Below are positions 25,895 to 34,034 of a stretch of DNA of 64,000 bases, piece by piece. The notes under the pieces were generated by a model, which saw nothing but the letters and a program-made list of their open reading frames with translations, ran no database searches and was not told where the DNA came from. Within the stretch, counting starts at the first letter, position 1, and the number at the start of each line of letters is the position of its first letter. This stretch comes from Streptosporangium amethystogenes. GTDB taxonomy: Bacteria > Actinomycetota > Actinomycetes > Streptosporangiales > Streptosporangiaceae. Where the stretch lies: the NCBI RefSeq assembly GCF_000721075.1, contig NZ_JOEQ01000015.1, positions 186,001 to 250,000 of the forward strand, given 5' to 3'. The position numbers and the translations under genes are program-made.

Positions 25895-27547
25895 CTACAC
25901 CTCCTGGTGGCGTCCTCCGCTGTCCGGTTCGGGCATCCCCGCTCCGTCACCGTCATTCTCCCCGTCTTCGTCACCGTCCGCGTCCTCACTGTCCCGGGTG
26001 GGGGCGGCGGTACGCGGGAGCAGGAACGTGAAGCCGAGTCCGGCCAGCAGGACCAGCCCGGTGATGACCGGCACCCTGCGGGTCGCCTCGGTGGCGCCCG
26101 CGACAGCCGCCGCGTGGACGGCCGGATCGCTCAGCCCCGGGATGGCCGCACCACCGCTCTCCTGCACGGCGTTCGCCACGCTCGTGCGGACCTGCTCCGG
26201 GTAGGACGCCATGTTCTTCTCGACCGACGAGCCGAGCCCGGTGACCAGCACCCCGCCCAGGATGGCGACCCCCAGCCCCGCACCGACCTGGCGGATCGCG
26301 CTCTGCAACCCGGAGGCCTGACCCGCCTGCCGGGCGGGTACGTCGGCCATCAGCACACTGGTGAGCTGGGCCGTGGCGAAGCCGATGCCGAAGCCGTAGA
26401 CGAGCATCCAGGGCACGATCCGCCACATGCTCATGCCGGCCTCCAGGGAGAGACCGATGCCGACGGCGCCCACGACCTCCAGGGCGAGGCCGATCTGCAC
26501 GACCGTCCGCGAGCTCACCTTCCTGGTCAGGGCGGGGACCACGCCGCCGGCCAGGAAGGTGCCCACGGCGAGGGTGGCGATGATGAGGCCGGCCGTGAAC
26601 GCGCTGTGGCCGAGCGCCGACTGCAGGAACAGCGGCAGCACCAGGATCACGCCGAACTCGCCCAGCGCCACGATCATCGCGGTTATCGCGCCGTAACGGA
26701 AGCCGGGCAGCGTGAACAGCGTCAGGTCGATCAGCACGGGGCGCCCGGCCCGCTCGCGTCGCCGCTCCAGCAGGATGAAGGCGGCCACGGCCAGGATGCC
26801 GATGCCGAACGCGAAGGGCACCGGGGAGACCTCCTCGAACCGCAGTCCGAAGAGTTCGGCGGCCCGCAGGGGAGTGAGCCAGCCGTATTTCTGACCCTCG
26901 ATGAGGCCGAAGACGATGGAGAACATGCCCAGCACGATCAGCGCGATGCCCAGCGGGTCGTGACCGGTGGCGCGATCCTCACGGGAGGCGGGAATGCGAA
27001 GCGCGCCGAGCAGGACCAGCGCGCCGATGGGCAGGTTGATCCAGAAAGCCGCGCGCCAGCCGTAGTCGGTGACCAGCCAGCCGCCGACCAGCGGCCCGAT
27101 GGCGGCCATGCCGCCGACGATCGAGCCCCAGATGGCGAATCCGATCACCCGTTGCCTGCCGAAATAGGTGGAGTTGATGATCGCGAGTGTCATGGGCATG
27201 GCCATCGCGGCGCCCACTCCCTGGATGCCCCTGGCCCCGATCAGCATCGCGCCGCTCCCCGCGATCGCCGCCAGCAGGCTCGCGACCAGGAAGACCACGA
27301 TGCCGGTGGCGAACAGCTGCGGCCTGCCGCGCTGGTCGCCGATCCGGCCCAGCGGGATGAGCAGGGAGGCGAACACCAGCAGGTACAGGGAGTTGACCCA
27401 CTCCACATCGGTGACCGTGAGCCCCAGATCGTCGATCATCGCCGGAACGGCGACGTTCACGATCGTCGCGTCGATGACGACCATCGACACACCGACCGCG
27501 AGCACGAAGAGAGGCAGCCAGCTTTGACGAGAACTTGGCGACGACAT
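25895..27547 (-). CDS. MFS multidrug exporter, DHA2 family
   Basis: A 550-residue, 14-helix transporter of the EmrB/QacA group. The N-terminal helix carries VSMVVIDATIVNVAVPAM and the motif A-like loop GRIGDQRGRPQLF follows helix 2; motif C lies in helix 5. An Asp/Glu-rich tail (EDADGDEDGEND) ends the protein. It is translated from a likely leaderless start (TATAGT, then 7 bases, then ATG) and coupled to its TetR regulator. It exports an unknown drug. Confidence 0.9.
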   Translation of the reverse strand: MSSPSSRQSWLPLFVLAVGVSMVVIDATIVNVAVPAMIDDLGLTVTDVEWVNSLYLLVFASLLIPLGRIGDQRGRPQLFATGIVVFLVASLLAAIAGSGAMLIGARGIQGVGAAMAMPMTLAIINSTYFGRQRVIGFAIWGSIVGGMAAIGPLVGGWLVTDYGWRAAFWINLPIGALVLLGALRIPASREDRATGHDPLGIALIVLGMFSIVFGLIEGQKYGWLTPLRAAELFGLRFEEVSPVPFAFGIGILAVAAFILLERRRERAGRPVLIDLTLFTLPGFRYGAITAMIVALGEFGVILVLPLFLQSALGHSAFTAGLIIATLAVGTFLAGGVVPALTRKVSSRTVVQIGLALEVVGAVGIGLSLEAGMSMWRIVPWMLVYGFGIGFATAQLTSVLMADVPARQAGQASGLQSAIRQVGAGLGVAILGGVLVTGLGSSVEKNMASYPEQVRTSVANAVQESGGAAIPGLSDPAVHAAAVAGATEATRRVPVITGLVLLAGLGFTFLLPRTAAPTRDSEDADGDEDGENDGDGAGMPEPDSGGRHQEV

Positions 27548-27554
27548 GTCGCGA

Positions 27555-27578
27555 ACTATAGCAACATCATGTCGCTAT
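27555..27578 (-). promoter_or_regulatory. Promoter and palindromic operator of the exporter-TetR pair
   Basis: Bases 27558-27578 (ATAGCAACATCATGTCGCTAT) form a 21-bp near-palindrome with one mismatched pair around the centre. On the minus strand it overlaps the -10 TATAGT (27560-27555), and the ATG at 27547 follows 7 bases later. This is the expected site for the TetR protein encoded downstream. Confidence 0.65.
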
Positions 27579-27654
27579 CTATCCGGGCGCGTGCCGATGT
27601 TCCGGGTAGGACGGTCAATGGGGTGGGCGTGACCTGGGCGGGCCGGGTAGGGTG

Positions 27655-27941
27655 GCGATCAACAGCGATGACGGAGACGAGTAGCGCCTCGATCACCGGA
27701 GTCGGAGAGAGCCGCCGGTAGCTGCGAAGGCGGACTCCGGCCGGGGTGCGAAGACCCTCCCGAGCTGCGGGGAAGAACGGCCCTCGGGCCCAGTAGAGTC
27801 CCGCCGAATCGCCCACGTCAAGGGTTTGCAGAGGCCACGCCGCACAAGCCGGCGGTGTGGCGAAGGTGTGGTGGTACCGCGAGGATCCCGCTCGCCCACG
27901 CCTCTCAGGGGACGCGTTGCGAACTCAAGGAGGTCACCACC
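27655..27941 (+). ncRNA. T-box riboswitch leader, specifier GAC (Asp)
   Basis: The leader of the AspRS gene has the T-box landmarks in order. The stem I 5' strand reads GATGACGGAGACGAGTAG (27667-27684). The conserved distal stem I segment AGAGAGCC..GGTAGCTGCGAAGG lies around 27707-27730. The specifier region CGAA-GAC-CCTCCCGAG puts GAC at 27753-27755. The T-box core GGTGGTACCGCG is at 27870-27881. GGTGG of the core can also pair with CCACC just before the ATG, beside the strong AAGGAGGT (27927-27934), and no terminator with a T-run is present, so control of translation is likelier than of termination. Boundaries are approximate. Confidence 0.85.
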
Positions 27942-29246
27942 ATGCAACGCATCCTGTCCACCCAGCTGTCCGTGCACGTCGGCGAGACCGTACGCGTCGC
28001 GGGCTGGATTCACCGTCGCCGACTGCTGAAGTCGGTCGCCTTCCTGATCCTGCGCGACGCCGCCGGCCTGACCCAGGTCGTGGTGTCCGAGGAGGCCGTC
28101 CGCGCTCAACTGGAGGCCCTGCCGGAGGAGACGACGGTCTCCGTCGTCGGCACGGTCACCGCCGAGCCGTCCGCGCCGGGCGGCGTCGAGATCACCTCGC
28201 CGGTGATCGAGGCACTGACCGACCCGGCCGACCCGGCCCCGTTCGACCTCTACCGGCCTGACCTGCGCGCGAGCCTGCCGACGATGCTCGACCACGCGCC
28301 GGTCGCGCTGCGCCACCCGAAGCTCGCCGCCACCCACCGCATCGGCGCGGCCGCGGTCGGCGGCTTCCGTACGGCGCTCGAAGCGATGTCGTTCGTCGAG
28401 ATCCACACCCCGAAGATCGTGGGTGCGGCGACCGAGAGCGGCGCCAACGTCTTCAGGCTCGACTACTTCGGCCGTCCGGCCTACCTGGCGCAGTCTCCTC
28501 AGCTCTACAAGCAGATGATGGTCGGCGTCTTCGAGCGGGTCTACGAGGTCGGACCGGTCTTCCGCGCCGAGCCGAGCGACACCGCCCGCCACCTGGCGTC
28601 GTACACGTCCCTCGACGCCGAGATGGGCTTCATCGAGGACCACCGCGACGTCATCGCCGCGTGCCACGCGACGGTCGGGGGCATGCTGGCAGGCATCCAG
28701 ACGTCGGCCGGTCCCTCACTTGAGCTTCTCGACGTCACCATGCCCGCGCTGACGGAGAGACCAGTGGTGGTGCACTTCACCGACGTCCTTGAGATGATCA
28801 GCAAGGCGACCGGCCAGGACATCACCGCCGAGCCCGACCTCGCCCCGGCGCACGAGCGCTGGATCGGGGAGTGGGCCCTGCGCGAGCACGGTTCGGACTT
28901 CGTGTTCGTCGAGGGCTACCCGACCGCGCACCGCGCCTTCTACACACATCCGGACCCGGCGCGGCCCGGCCACTCGCGCGCGTTCGACCTGATATTTCGT
29001 GGCCTGGAACTGGTCAGCGGCGGCCAGCGGATGCACCGGCACGCCGACTACGTGCGAACGCTGACCGCGCGCGGCGAGAGCGACCTGTCGGCGTACTCGG
29101 GATACCTCGACGCGATGCGCTCCGGCATGCCGCCGCACGGCGGCTTCGCCTTCGGGCTGGAAAGGTTCATGGCACGCCTGCTCGACGTGCCGAACATACG
29201 CCAGGTCACCCTCTTCCCCCGCGACCTGCACCGGCTCGCTCCGTAA
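27942..29246 (+). CDS. Aspartyl-tRNA synthetase, archaeal-type / non-discriminating (AspRS2)
   Basis: A 434-residue class II synthetase, far shorter than the bacterial AspRS (about 590 residues, with a GAD insertion). It has the N-terminal OB-fold (VRVAGWIHRRRLLKSVAFLILRD), motif 2 around VGPVFRAEPSDTARHLASYTSLDAE, and motif 3 GGFAFGLERFMARLL. This matches the archaeal, aspartate-tRNA(Asn) ligase type, which charges both tRNA-Asp and tRNA-Asn with Asp. A housekeeping AspRS presumably exists elsewhere. The T-box upstream couples expression to uncharged tRNA-Asp. Confidence 0.85.
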   Translation: MQRILSTQLSVHVGETVRVAGWIHRRRLLKSVAFLILRDAAGLTQVVVSEEAVRAQLEALPEETTVSVVGTVTAEPSAPGGVEITSPVIEALTDPADPAPFDLYRPDLRASLPTMLDHAPVALRHPKLAATHRIGAAAVGGFRTALEAMSFVEIHTPKIVGAATESGANVFRLDYFGRPAYLAQSPQLYKQMMVGVFERVYEVGPVFRAEPSDTARHLASYTSLDAEMGFIEDHRDVIAACHATVGGMLAGIQTSAGPSLELLDVTMPALTERPVVVHFTDVLEMISKATGQDITAEPDLAPAHERWIGEWALREHGSDFVFVEGYPTAHRAFYTHPDPARPGHSRAFDLIFRGLELVSGGQRMHRHADYVRTLTARGESDLSAYSGYLDAMRSGMPPHGGFAFGLERFMARLLDVPNIRQVTLFPRDLHRLAP

Positions 29247-29280
29247 ACGACTCGCTTTCCACTGTGGCCGAGGTGGGGGA

Positions 29281-29331
29281 GGCCGGCGTCCCGGACGATG
29301 GTGGGATCAGGTCCGTGGACGCCGGCCTTTT
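29281..29331 (+). terminator. Intrinsic terminator after AspRS2
   Basis: GGCCGGCGTCC (29281-29291) pairs perfectly with GGACGCCGGCC (29317-29327), followed at once by TTTT. This is one of the few classical hairpin plus T-run terminators in the window. Confidence 0.8.
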
Positions 29332-29440
29332 CATCCGGTCCACGCCCGGCGCGGGGGAGCCGTCGGCGTGGACCGGCTCCGGGGTCAGTGGGATCGGGGG
29401 ACGGTCCCGTCTGCCCGGAGATCTGGGAAGGTTGTGGCTG

Positions 29441-29851
29441 CTAGGGGCGGGTGGGCAGGTCAAACCAGACGACTCGACCGGTTTCGCTCTCCTTCCAGCC
29501 CCAGGCCGATGACAGCCCCTGAACAAGCCACAGACCACGGCCGTTCTCACTGAGCGAGTCCACCTGTGCGGGAACCTGTGGAATGGCGCCTGAGGAGCCC
29601 TCGTCGATCACTTCCACATGCAGCGTGTGGTCATGGTCGGCAACCACCAGCCGCAGCATTCCATGCGGCCTGTGCCCAGAGTCGGAGTGTTGTACGGCAT
29701 TCGCCACCAGTTCGCTGACCAGTAGCTCAACCTCATCTGCCCTCGGATGCCCTGCCACTCCCGGCAACTCCCGTACATACGCCCGCGCCACCGCGATCGA
29801 ACTCGGCGAGCCGGGGAGATCAACGGCGCCCAGAAGCCTAACGGTGCTCAT
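29441..29851 (-). CDS. Anti-sigma-factor-like ATPase (RsbW/HATPase family)
   Basis: A 136-residue single-domain GHKL ATPase. Motifs: N-box LLVSELVANAVQHS (about 44-57), G1 VEVIDEGS (about 79-86) and G2 ENGRGLWLVQGLSSAWGW. Such small ATPases act as serine kinases or anti-sigma/anti-regulator proteins and are often found next to XRE and DUF397 genes in actinomycetes. The start overlaps the stop of the gene at 30180-29848 by four bases. Confidence 0.87.
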   Translation of the reverse strand: MSTVRLLGAVDLPGSPSSIAVARAYVRELPGVAGHPRADEVELLVSELVANAVQHSDSGHRPHGMLRLVVADHDHTLHVEVIDEGSSGAIPQVPAQVDSLSENGRGLWLVQGLSSAWGWKESETGRVVWFDLPTRP

Positions 29852-30180
29852 TGCGCCATCTCCCAGACACGGTTTGACGCCTCACTCGACAGTGCCCGCA
29901 CTCGCTGGCCATCGCCCCGGCCCCAGGTGAAGAACCACGTTCCCTTGAACCTCAGCGCCATGATCCGCAACGGCCCAGCCGCCCGGGAAACCAGCAGAGC
30001 CGGTTCCTTTCCGGTCGGCAGCTCAACCATCGCGCTCAAGCCAAGCTTGTGCAGGTCCCATGCCAATCGGACCAGGTGAAGGTACTGATCTTCTTTCACG
30101 TGCCGAGGAATCCGCTGAGTGCTTACAGATGCGCTGCTATTTGTCCGGATAGTGCGACTTTCGGAATCTTGATTTGTCAT
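29848..30180 (-). CDS. Hypothetical protein linked to the ATPase
   Basis: A 110-residue protein without a family I recognise. The first 25 residues are Ser/Thr-rich; the rest looks globular (HLVRLAWDLHKLGLSAMVELPTG, then MALRFKGTWFFTWGRG). It has no membrane segment. The four-base overlap with the downstream ATPase and divergence from the XRE gene suggest it belongs to the same regulatory module. Confidence 0.75.
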   Translation of the reverse strand: MTNQDSESRTIRTNSSASVSTQRIPRHVKEDQYLHLVRLAWDLHKLGLSAMVELPTGKEPALLVSRAAGPLRIMALRFKGTWFFTWGRGDGQRVRALSSEASNRVWEMAQ

Positions 30181-30393
30181 CTTGGGCTCCAGCTGTGTGA
30201 GGTAATTGTCGGTTTATCGTTGCGATCTTCCCTGGTGGCTCGTTTGATGTACGCCCAGAATGCAGGTAGACATAGCTGTCTCGCATAGGAAGTCGAAGGA
30301 CAATCCGATTGCAGAAAACCTCAGCTGATGTAAGAGATTTCGCTACCGTGTCAGCAAAGGTCGGCGGTACGCCAAGGAACCTCGGAGGCGGTC

Positions 30394-31230
30394 ATGGTCA
30401 AAAACCTCGATTCCCACCTGTCTCCTCTCGCGCGCTTTGGCCGTGAGCTGGCCAGATGTCGTAAGGAAGCAGGGTGGTCACAAAGACGGCTGGCCGATCG
30501 CCTTGGATGCTCACCGTCTCTTGTGGGGCACATCGAAGCCGGTACCCGCAACCCGCAACTTGACTTCGCGGAGGCATGTGATCGCGTCTTCAATCTTCCC
30601 GAGAGTGACTACTTCGTCCGGTTATATCGACGGATCCACCAATCACCTTCCGGGCCGGGATGGTTCCTCCGCTGGATTGAGGAGATCGAGCCTGGGGCAA
30701 CCATGCTGCGGATCTGGGCACCCTTCTTGATCCCCGGCCTACTCCAGACGAAGGACTACGCGCGAGCCGTCTTCCTCGGTCACTTCTCGACTCCCGAAGC
30801 GGAGATAGAAGATCAGGTAGCGGCTCGTATGCGGCGACAGGAAATTCTCAACCGGGATAATCCTCCCGAACTTCGGGTGCTTCTGGATGAGTGGGTGGTC
30901 AAACGTCCGATTGGTGGCAGGGAAGTCATGTATCAGCAGCTCGACCACCTGGCAGCTATCGCGCAGCATCGCCGCGTGACGGTACAGCTCGTTCCGTATG
31001 ACACTTCTTGCACAGACGGCCTGTTGTCGGCATTCGTCATCGCGGAATTGCCCGATGCCCCACCCGCCGTCTCCGTTGATTCGGCAGGTAAAGGCGAAGT
31101 GTCAGCAGAGCATGATCTCGTCACGCGGATCCTGGACCGTTATGACAGACTGAGCACAGAGGCATATCGTCCAGGCGAATCACTCGAAAAGATCAAGGAA
31201 GCAGTGGAGCGATGGAACCTGAAGATCTGA
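30394..31230 (+). CDS. XRE-family regulator with DUF5753 domain
   Basis: A 278-residue protein: an N-terminal XRE helix-turn-helix (RCRKEAGWSQRRLADRLGCSPSLVGHIEAGTR, about 20-52) and a DUF5753/Scr1-like C-terminal domain (about 95-270, with the PGLLQTKDYARAV segment). This pairs with the DUF397 gene that overlaps its 3' end. In Streptomyces such pairs (WhiJ, AbaA-type loci) act in development and antibiotic control. Confidence 0.9.
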   Translation: MVKNLDSHLSPLARFGRELARCRKEAGWSQRRLADRLGCSPSLVGHIEAGTRNPQLDFAEACDRVFNLPESDYFVRLYRRIHQSPSGPGWFLRWIEEIEPGATMLRIWAPFLIPGLLQTKDYARAVFLGHFSTPEAEIEDQVAARMRRQEILNRDNPPELRVLLDEWVVKRPIGGREVMYQQLDHLAAIAQHRRVTVQLVPYDTSCTDGLLSAFVIAELPDAPPAVSVDSAGKGEVSAEHDLVTRILDRYDRLSTEAYRPGESLEKIKEAVERWNLKI

Positions 31231-31436
31231 CCATCACGGATCTCTCCGGGGCTGTGTGGAAGAAGAGTTCCCGTAGCGGCAACAACGGCGGTGAGTGCGT
31301 CGAGGTCGCAACCAACCTTCCTCGCGTCGTAGCCGTCCGTGACAGCAAGAACCCGACCGGCCCAGCGCTCGTCTTCGCCCCCGCCGCTTGGTCGGCGTTT
31401 CTGAGTGGCATCAAGGGTGGCGAGTTCGGCATCTGA
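31212..31436 (+). CDS. DUF397 protein
   Basis: A 74-residue DUF397 protein with the signature WKKSSRSGNNGGECVEVA and VRDSKNP. It overlaps the XRE gene by 19 bases, the usual arrangement for this regulator/partner pair, in which DUF397 is thought to bind and modulate the XRE protein. Confidence 0.9.
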   Translation: MEPEDLTITDLSGAVWKKSSRSGNNGGECVEVATNLPRVVAVRDSKNPTGPALVFAPAAWSAFLSGIKGGEFGI

Positions 31437-31563
31437 GGCTGGATCCACCGAGTCGAATCTGCAGTGAAGATCCTGAAATGAGAGGAGGTGCCCTCTGACC
31501 TAGGATGATGGGAGTTCTTCAGGCTTCCGTCACCTTGATCGGGAGGACACCTCTCGCGTGTAA

Positions 31564-31869
31564 TTGCTCCACGAATCTGCCAAGACCCATGCGACCTTCG
31601 ATGAGGAACGCGTGGTCGCGTACGGCGGACCGGGGCCGGTAATGCGGTTGGCCTGGGAGAATCGGCGGCCGAGCACGTCGCCCCCGCACACCAAGATCGA
31701 CGCCGCCCGCGCTCTGGCCTGGGGCGGCCTGGACGCTCCCGCCGACTGGACGCGCGTGCGGCGTCGTTTCCGTGACGGCCATACCGAGACCTGGTGGGCG
31801 GCTGATGCCCGGCTCCGGTCGTGGCAGAACGATCCCACCGGCCGAGCCGGGACCCGCCGGCACGGGTGA
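31564..31869 (+). pseudogene. Transposase remnant (mosaic)
   Basis: A short frame whose first part (THATFDEERVVAYGGPGPVMRLA) resembles the start of an IS1380-like transposase, and whose second part (RRRFRDGHTETWWAADARL) resembles the middle of an IS701-like transposase. Neither catalytic DDE set nor the remaining domains are present. The preceding 120 bases contain GAGGTGCCCTC and GGACACCTC, which could be an element end. Family calls are from memory of conserved patterns. Confidence 0.45.
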
Positions 31870-31876
31870 CCGCTCA

Positions 31877-31916
31877 ACGCCGAGAGCTCCCGGCCATGGC
31901 CAGGGGCTCTCGGCGT
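31877..31916. terminator. 11-bp stem hairpin
   Basis: ACGCCGAGAGC (31877-31887) pairs perfectly with GCTCTCGGCGT (31906-31916). It lies after the transposase remnant and before the two-component operon. Confidence 0.5.
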
Positions 31917-31940
31917 CTCAAGGGCCTGCCCCGGGACACC

Positions 31941-31979
31941 CGGTGCTGTGACCGGTGAACCTTTCCGGTCACAGCACCG
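31941..31979. repeat. Dispersed palindromic repeat, copy 1
   Basis: A perfect 15-bp inverted repeat, CGGTGCTGTGACCGG (31941-31955) with 31965-31979 around a 9-base loop. Read on the minus strand its TGCTGTGACCGG + 1 base + AAGGTTCACCGG matches the left arm of the element at 40138 in 24 of 25 positions, so the two are copies of one dispersed element and not a simple terminator. Confidence 0.7.
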
Positions 31980-32046
31980 ATGTTCCTCAGACCCCGAGAA
32001 TGGTGCTGAATGAGGATCGGGCGGTCAGATGTGCTACTGATGCACA

Positions 32047-32178
32047 ATGGGGGGCGTAAGTATCGGTAGAAGCCGGCGGATCCTGGTCGCGGCCGTCGTG
32101 GTGATCATGCTGGTCGTCCTGATGACCGGGGCCCTGGACATCCGGATTCTGCCCTACCGCCGCCTCGAACCCTCCTGA
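32047..32178 (+). CDS. 43-residue membrane protein upstream of the sensor kinase
   Basis: ATG at 32047, TGA at 32176-32178. The product has a basic start (SIGRSRR), one hydrophobic helix (ILVAAVVVIMLVVLMTGAL) and a short polar end. It stops 5 bases before the kinase ATG, so it is probably translated with it. It could be a sensor accessory or a leader peptide. There is no family I recognise. Confidence 0.5.
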   Translation: MGGVSIGRSRRILVAAVVVIMLVVLMTGALDIRILPYRRLEPS

Positions 32179-32183
32179 CCTCC

Positions 32184-34034
32184 ATGCAGTGGGTTGCGCT
32201 GGTCCTCGCCATGCTGATCGTGTACGGCGCGGCTGTACGGCGCACCGCGGAGGTGGCCGGGGTGGTGGCGCTTGCCTTTGTCGTCATTACGGGTGGGGTC
32301 TCCGGCTTTCTGGGGTGGCGGGTCCGTGATGTCGTCGGGAGCCTGTTGCTGGCCGCCGGATTGGCTGCGGTGGCGTGGGCGCTGGGGCGGTGGCGGCGGC
32401 GGGTCCTTGCCAAGCGGGATGCGCTCGCCGCCTTTCTGGCGGGGGTTGAGGCAGTGCCCGCGACGGCTGCCGCGGTGGAGCGGCTTCGGCTGGCCGGCGA
32501 GTTGCACGACACCGCGGCTCATCGGCTCACCGGCATCGTGGTCGGCGCGGCCTCAGCGCTGCGGCTGGGGGATGCGCGGCTGGTGGCGTCTGCGCTGGAG
32601 CATGCGGCGGCTGAGGGTCGGCTGGTGGTGAGGGAACTGGCCGCGCTCATGGATGGCGTTCCCGGGGTGCCACGGCTGGCCGACGTCGACGCGCTGGCCG
32701 GACCCGGGGTGGTGTACCGCAGGACGGTGGACGAGGTGCGGGAGGAGGTGGCGGCGGTCGCGTACCGGGTGGTGCGGGAGGCGCTGACCAACGCCGCCCG
32801 ATACGCGCCGGGCGCGCAGGTGCGGGTGGAGCTCGCCGCCGCCGACGGAGACCTGGTGGTGACGGTGATCAACCAGGGCGGGGAAAGCGGCAGGGCGGAG
32901 GACGGCCTCGGGGCGGGAAAGGGGCTGGCCGGGCTCAGGGCGGCCGCGGCCGAGTGCGGAGGAACGCTGACCGCCGGCCCCCAGGGTGATGGGTGGGCTG
33001 TGGCGGCGTCCTTCCGGATGACGACACGGGGGCGGGGGAGGAAGGACGGGTGGCGGGGGAGACGGGGGGCGGATTGGGCGTTGGTGGCGTTGGCCGTCGG
33101 GCTGTCGGTCGGGACCAGCCTGCTCGACAGCGACCCCGCCGACCTGTTGCTTCTCCTTCCCCTCTGCGCCCTCCACGCACTACCGCTCGGCTGGCGCAGA
33201 CGGGCACCCGGCTTCGCGCTGGCGGTGGCGCTGTCGATCTACTCGGTGCTGGTGGCGACGCGAGCCGTACCGCCCGCGGGAGATGTGTTCCTGTGGTGCT
33301 CGTGGGTGGAACTGGCGCTGCTCTACGCCATCGGACTAAGCGGGAAGGGTCTTTCTGCTTGCCTGGGCATGGCGGCGGTAGGTGGGCTGGCGCTGGCGGC
33401 CGGCCCGGGGATCACGGGCAACCGGCTGGGCGCGTGGGTGGTGCTGGGCCTGGGCGTCACCGTGCCCGCCGTCACCGCCTGGGTACTCGGCGCGGCCGTC
33501 GCGACGATTCGGGCGCGGCGGTCGGTCGGGGAGGCGCAGGCGCGCACGGCGACGGGTGAGCTGACGGCGGCAGCCGTACGAACGGAGCGGGACAGGATCG
33601 CGGGCGGCCTGCGGCGTACGGCGATGCGCCACGCGGAGGCGGTCGTGGCGGCGGCGGATGCGGGCAGGCTCGCCGACGCGCTGGCCGAGGCCAGGGATGG
33701 ACTCACCACACTCAGAGACCTGCTCGAAGAGCTGGGCGAGACGGGAGATCCGGCCCCTACGCTGGCCGGAGTAGCGGCGCTGGCCTCCCGCAAGGGCGCC
33801 ATCGTCAAGTTCACGGGCGAGCGCCGCGAGGTGGACCCGGCGGTTCAGGTGGCCGCGTTCAGAGCGGCAGAGCAATTCTTCGAGCACGGCGACGAGGTGA
33901 CCGTGGCCTACCTGAACGGTGGCGTGAGCATTGAGGGCAAGGCCACGGCCGGGCTCCGGGACCTCGCCGACGCGGTCGGGGGGGAACTGATCACCATGGC
34001 TGATGGCACGATACGGGTATGGCTACCCGAATGA
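32184..34034 (+). CDS. NarL-type sensor histidine kinase with a degenerate second kinase half
   Basis: A 616-residue protein built of two similar halves. Half one: two to three membrane helices, HisKA_3 box with phospho-acceptor His108 (LAGELHDTAAHRL) and a HATPase (EALTNAARYAPGA, about 205-217). Half two: four to five membrane helices (about 295-440), then ERDRIAGGLRRTAMRHA, where Arg477 replaces the phospho-His, and a short remnant of the ATPase fold. So only the first half should be an active kinase. It is coupled to the response regulator by an ATGA overlap. Confidence 0.85.
   Translation: MQWVALVLAMLIVYGAAVRRTAEVAGVVALAFVVITGGVSGFLGWRVRDVVGSLLLAAGLAAVAWALGRWRRRVLAKRDALAAFLAGVEAVPATAAAVERLRLAGELHDTAAHRLTGIVVGAASALRLGDARLVASALEHAAAEGRLVVRELAALMDGVPGVPRLADVDALAGPGVVYRRTVDEVREEVAAVAYRVVREALTNAARYAPGAQVRVELAAADGDLVVTVINQGGESGRAEDGLGAGKGLAGLRAAAAECGGTLTAGPQGDGWAVAASFRMTTRGRGRKDGWRGRRGADWALVALAVGLSVGTSLLDSDPADLLLLLPLCALHALPLGWRRRAPGFALAVALSIYSVLVATRAVPPAGDVFLWCSWVELALLYAIGLSGKGLSACLGMAAVGGLALAAGPGITGNRLGAWVVLGLGVTVPAVTAWVLGAAVATIRARRSVGEAQARTATGELTAAAVRTERDRIAGGLRRTAMRHAEAVVAAADAGRLADALAEARDGLTTLRDLLEELGETGDPAPTLAGVAALASRKGAIVKFTGERREVDPAVQVAAFRAAEQFFEHGDEVTVAYLNGGVSIEGKATAGLRDLADAVGGELITMADGTIRVWLPE

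Noticed and set aside
25793..27721. 642-residue plus-strand open frame opposite the MFS exporter
   Set aside because: Composition is His/Asp/Gln-rich shadow of a membrane protein gene; the minus-strand 14-helix transporter is clear.
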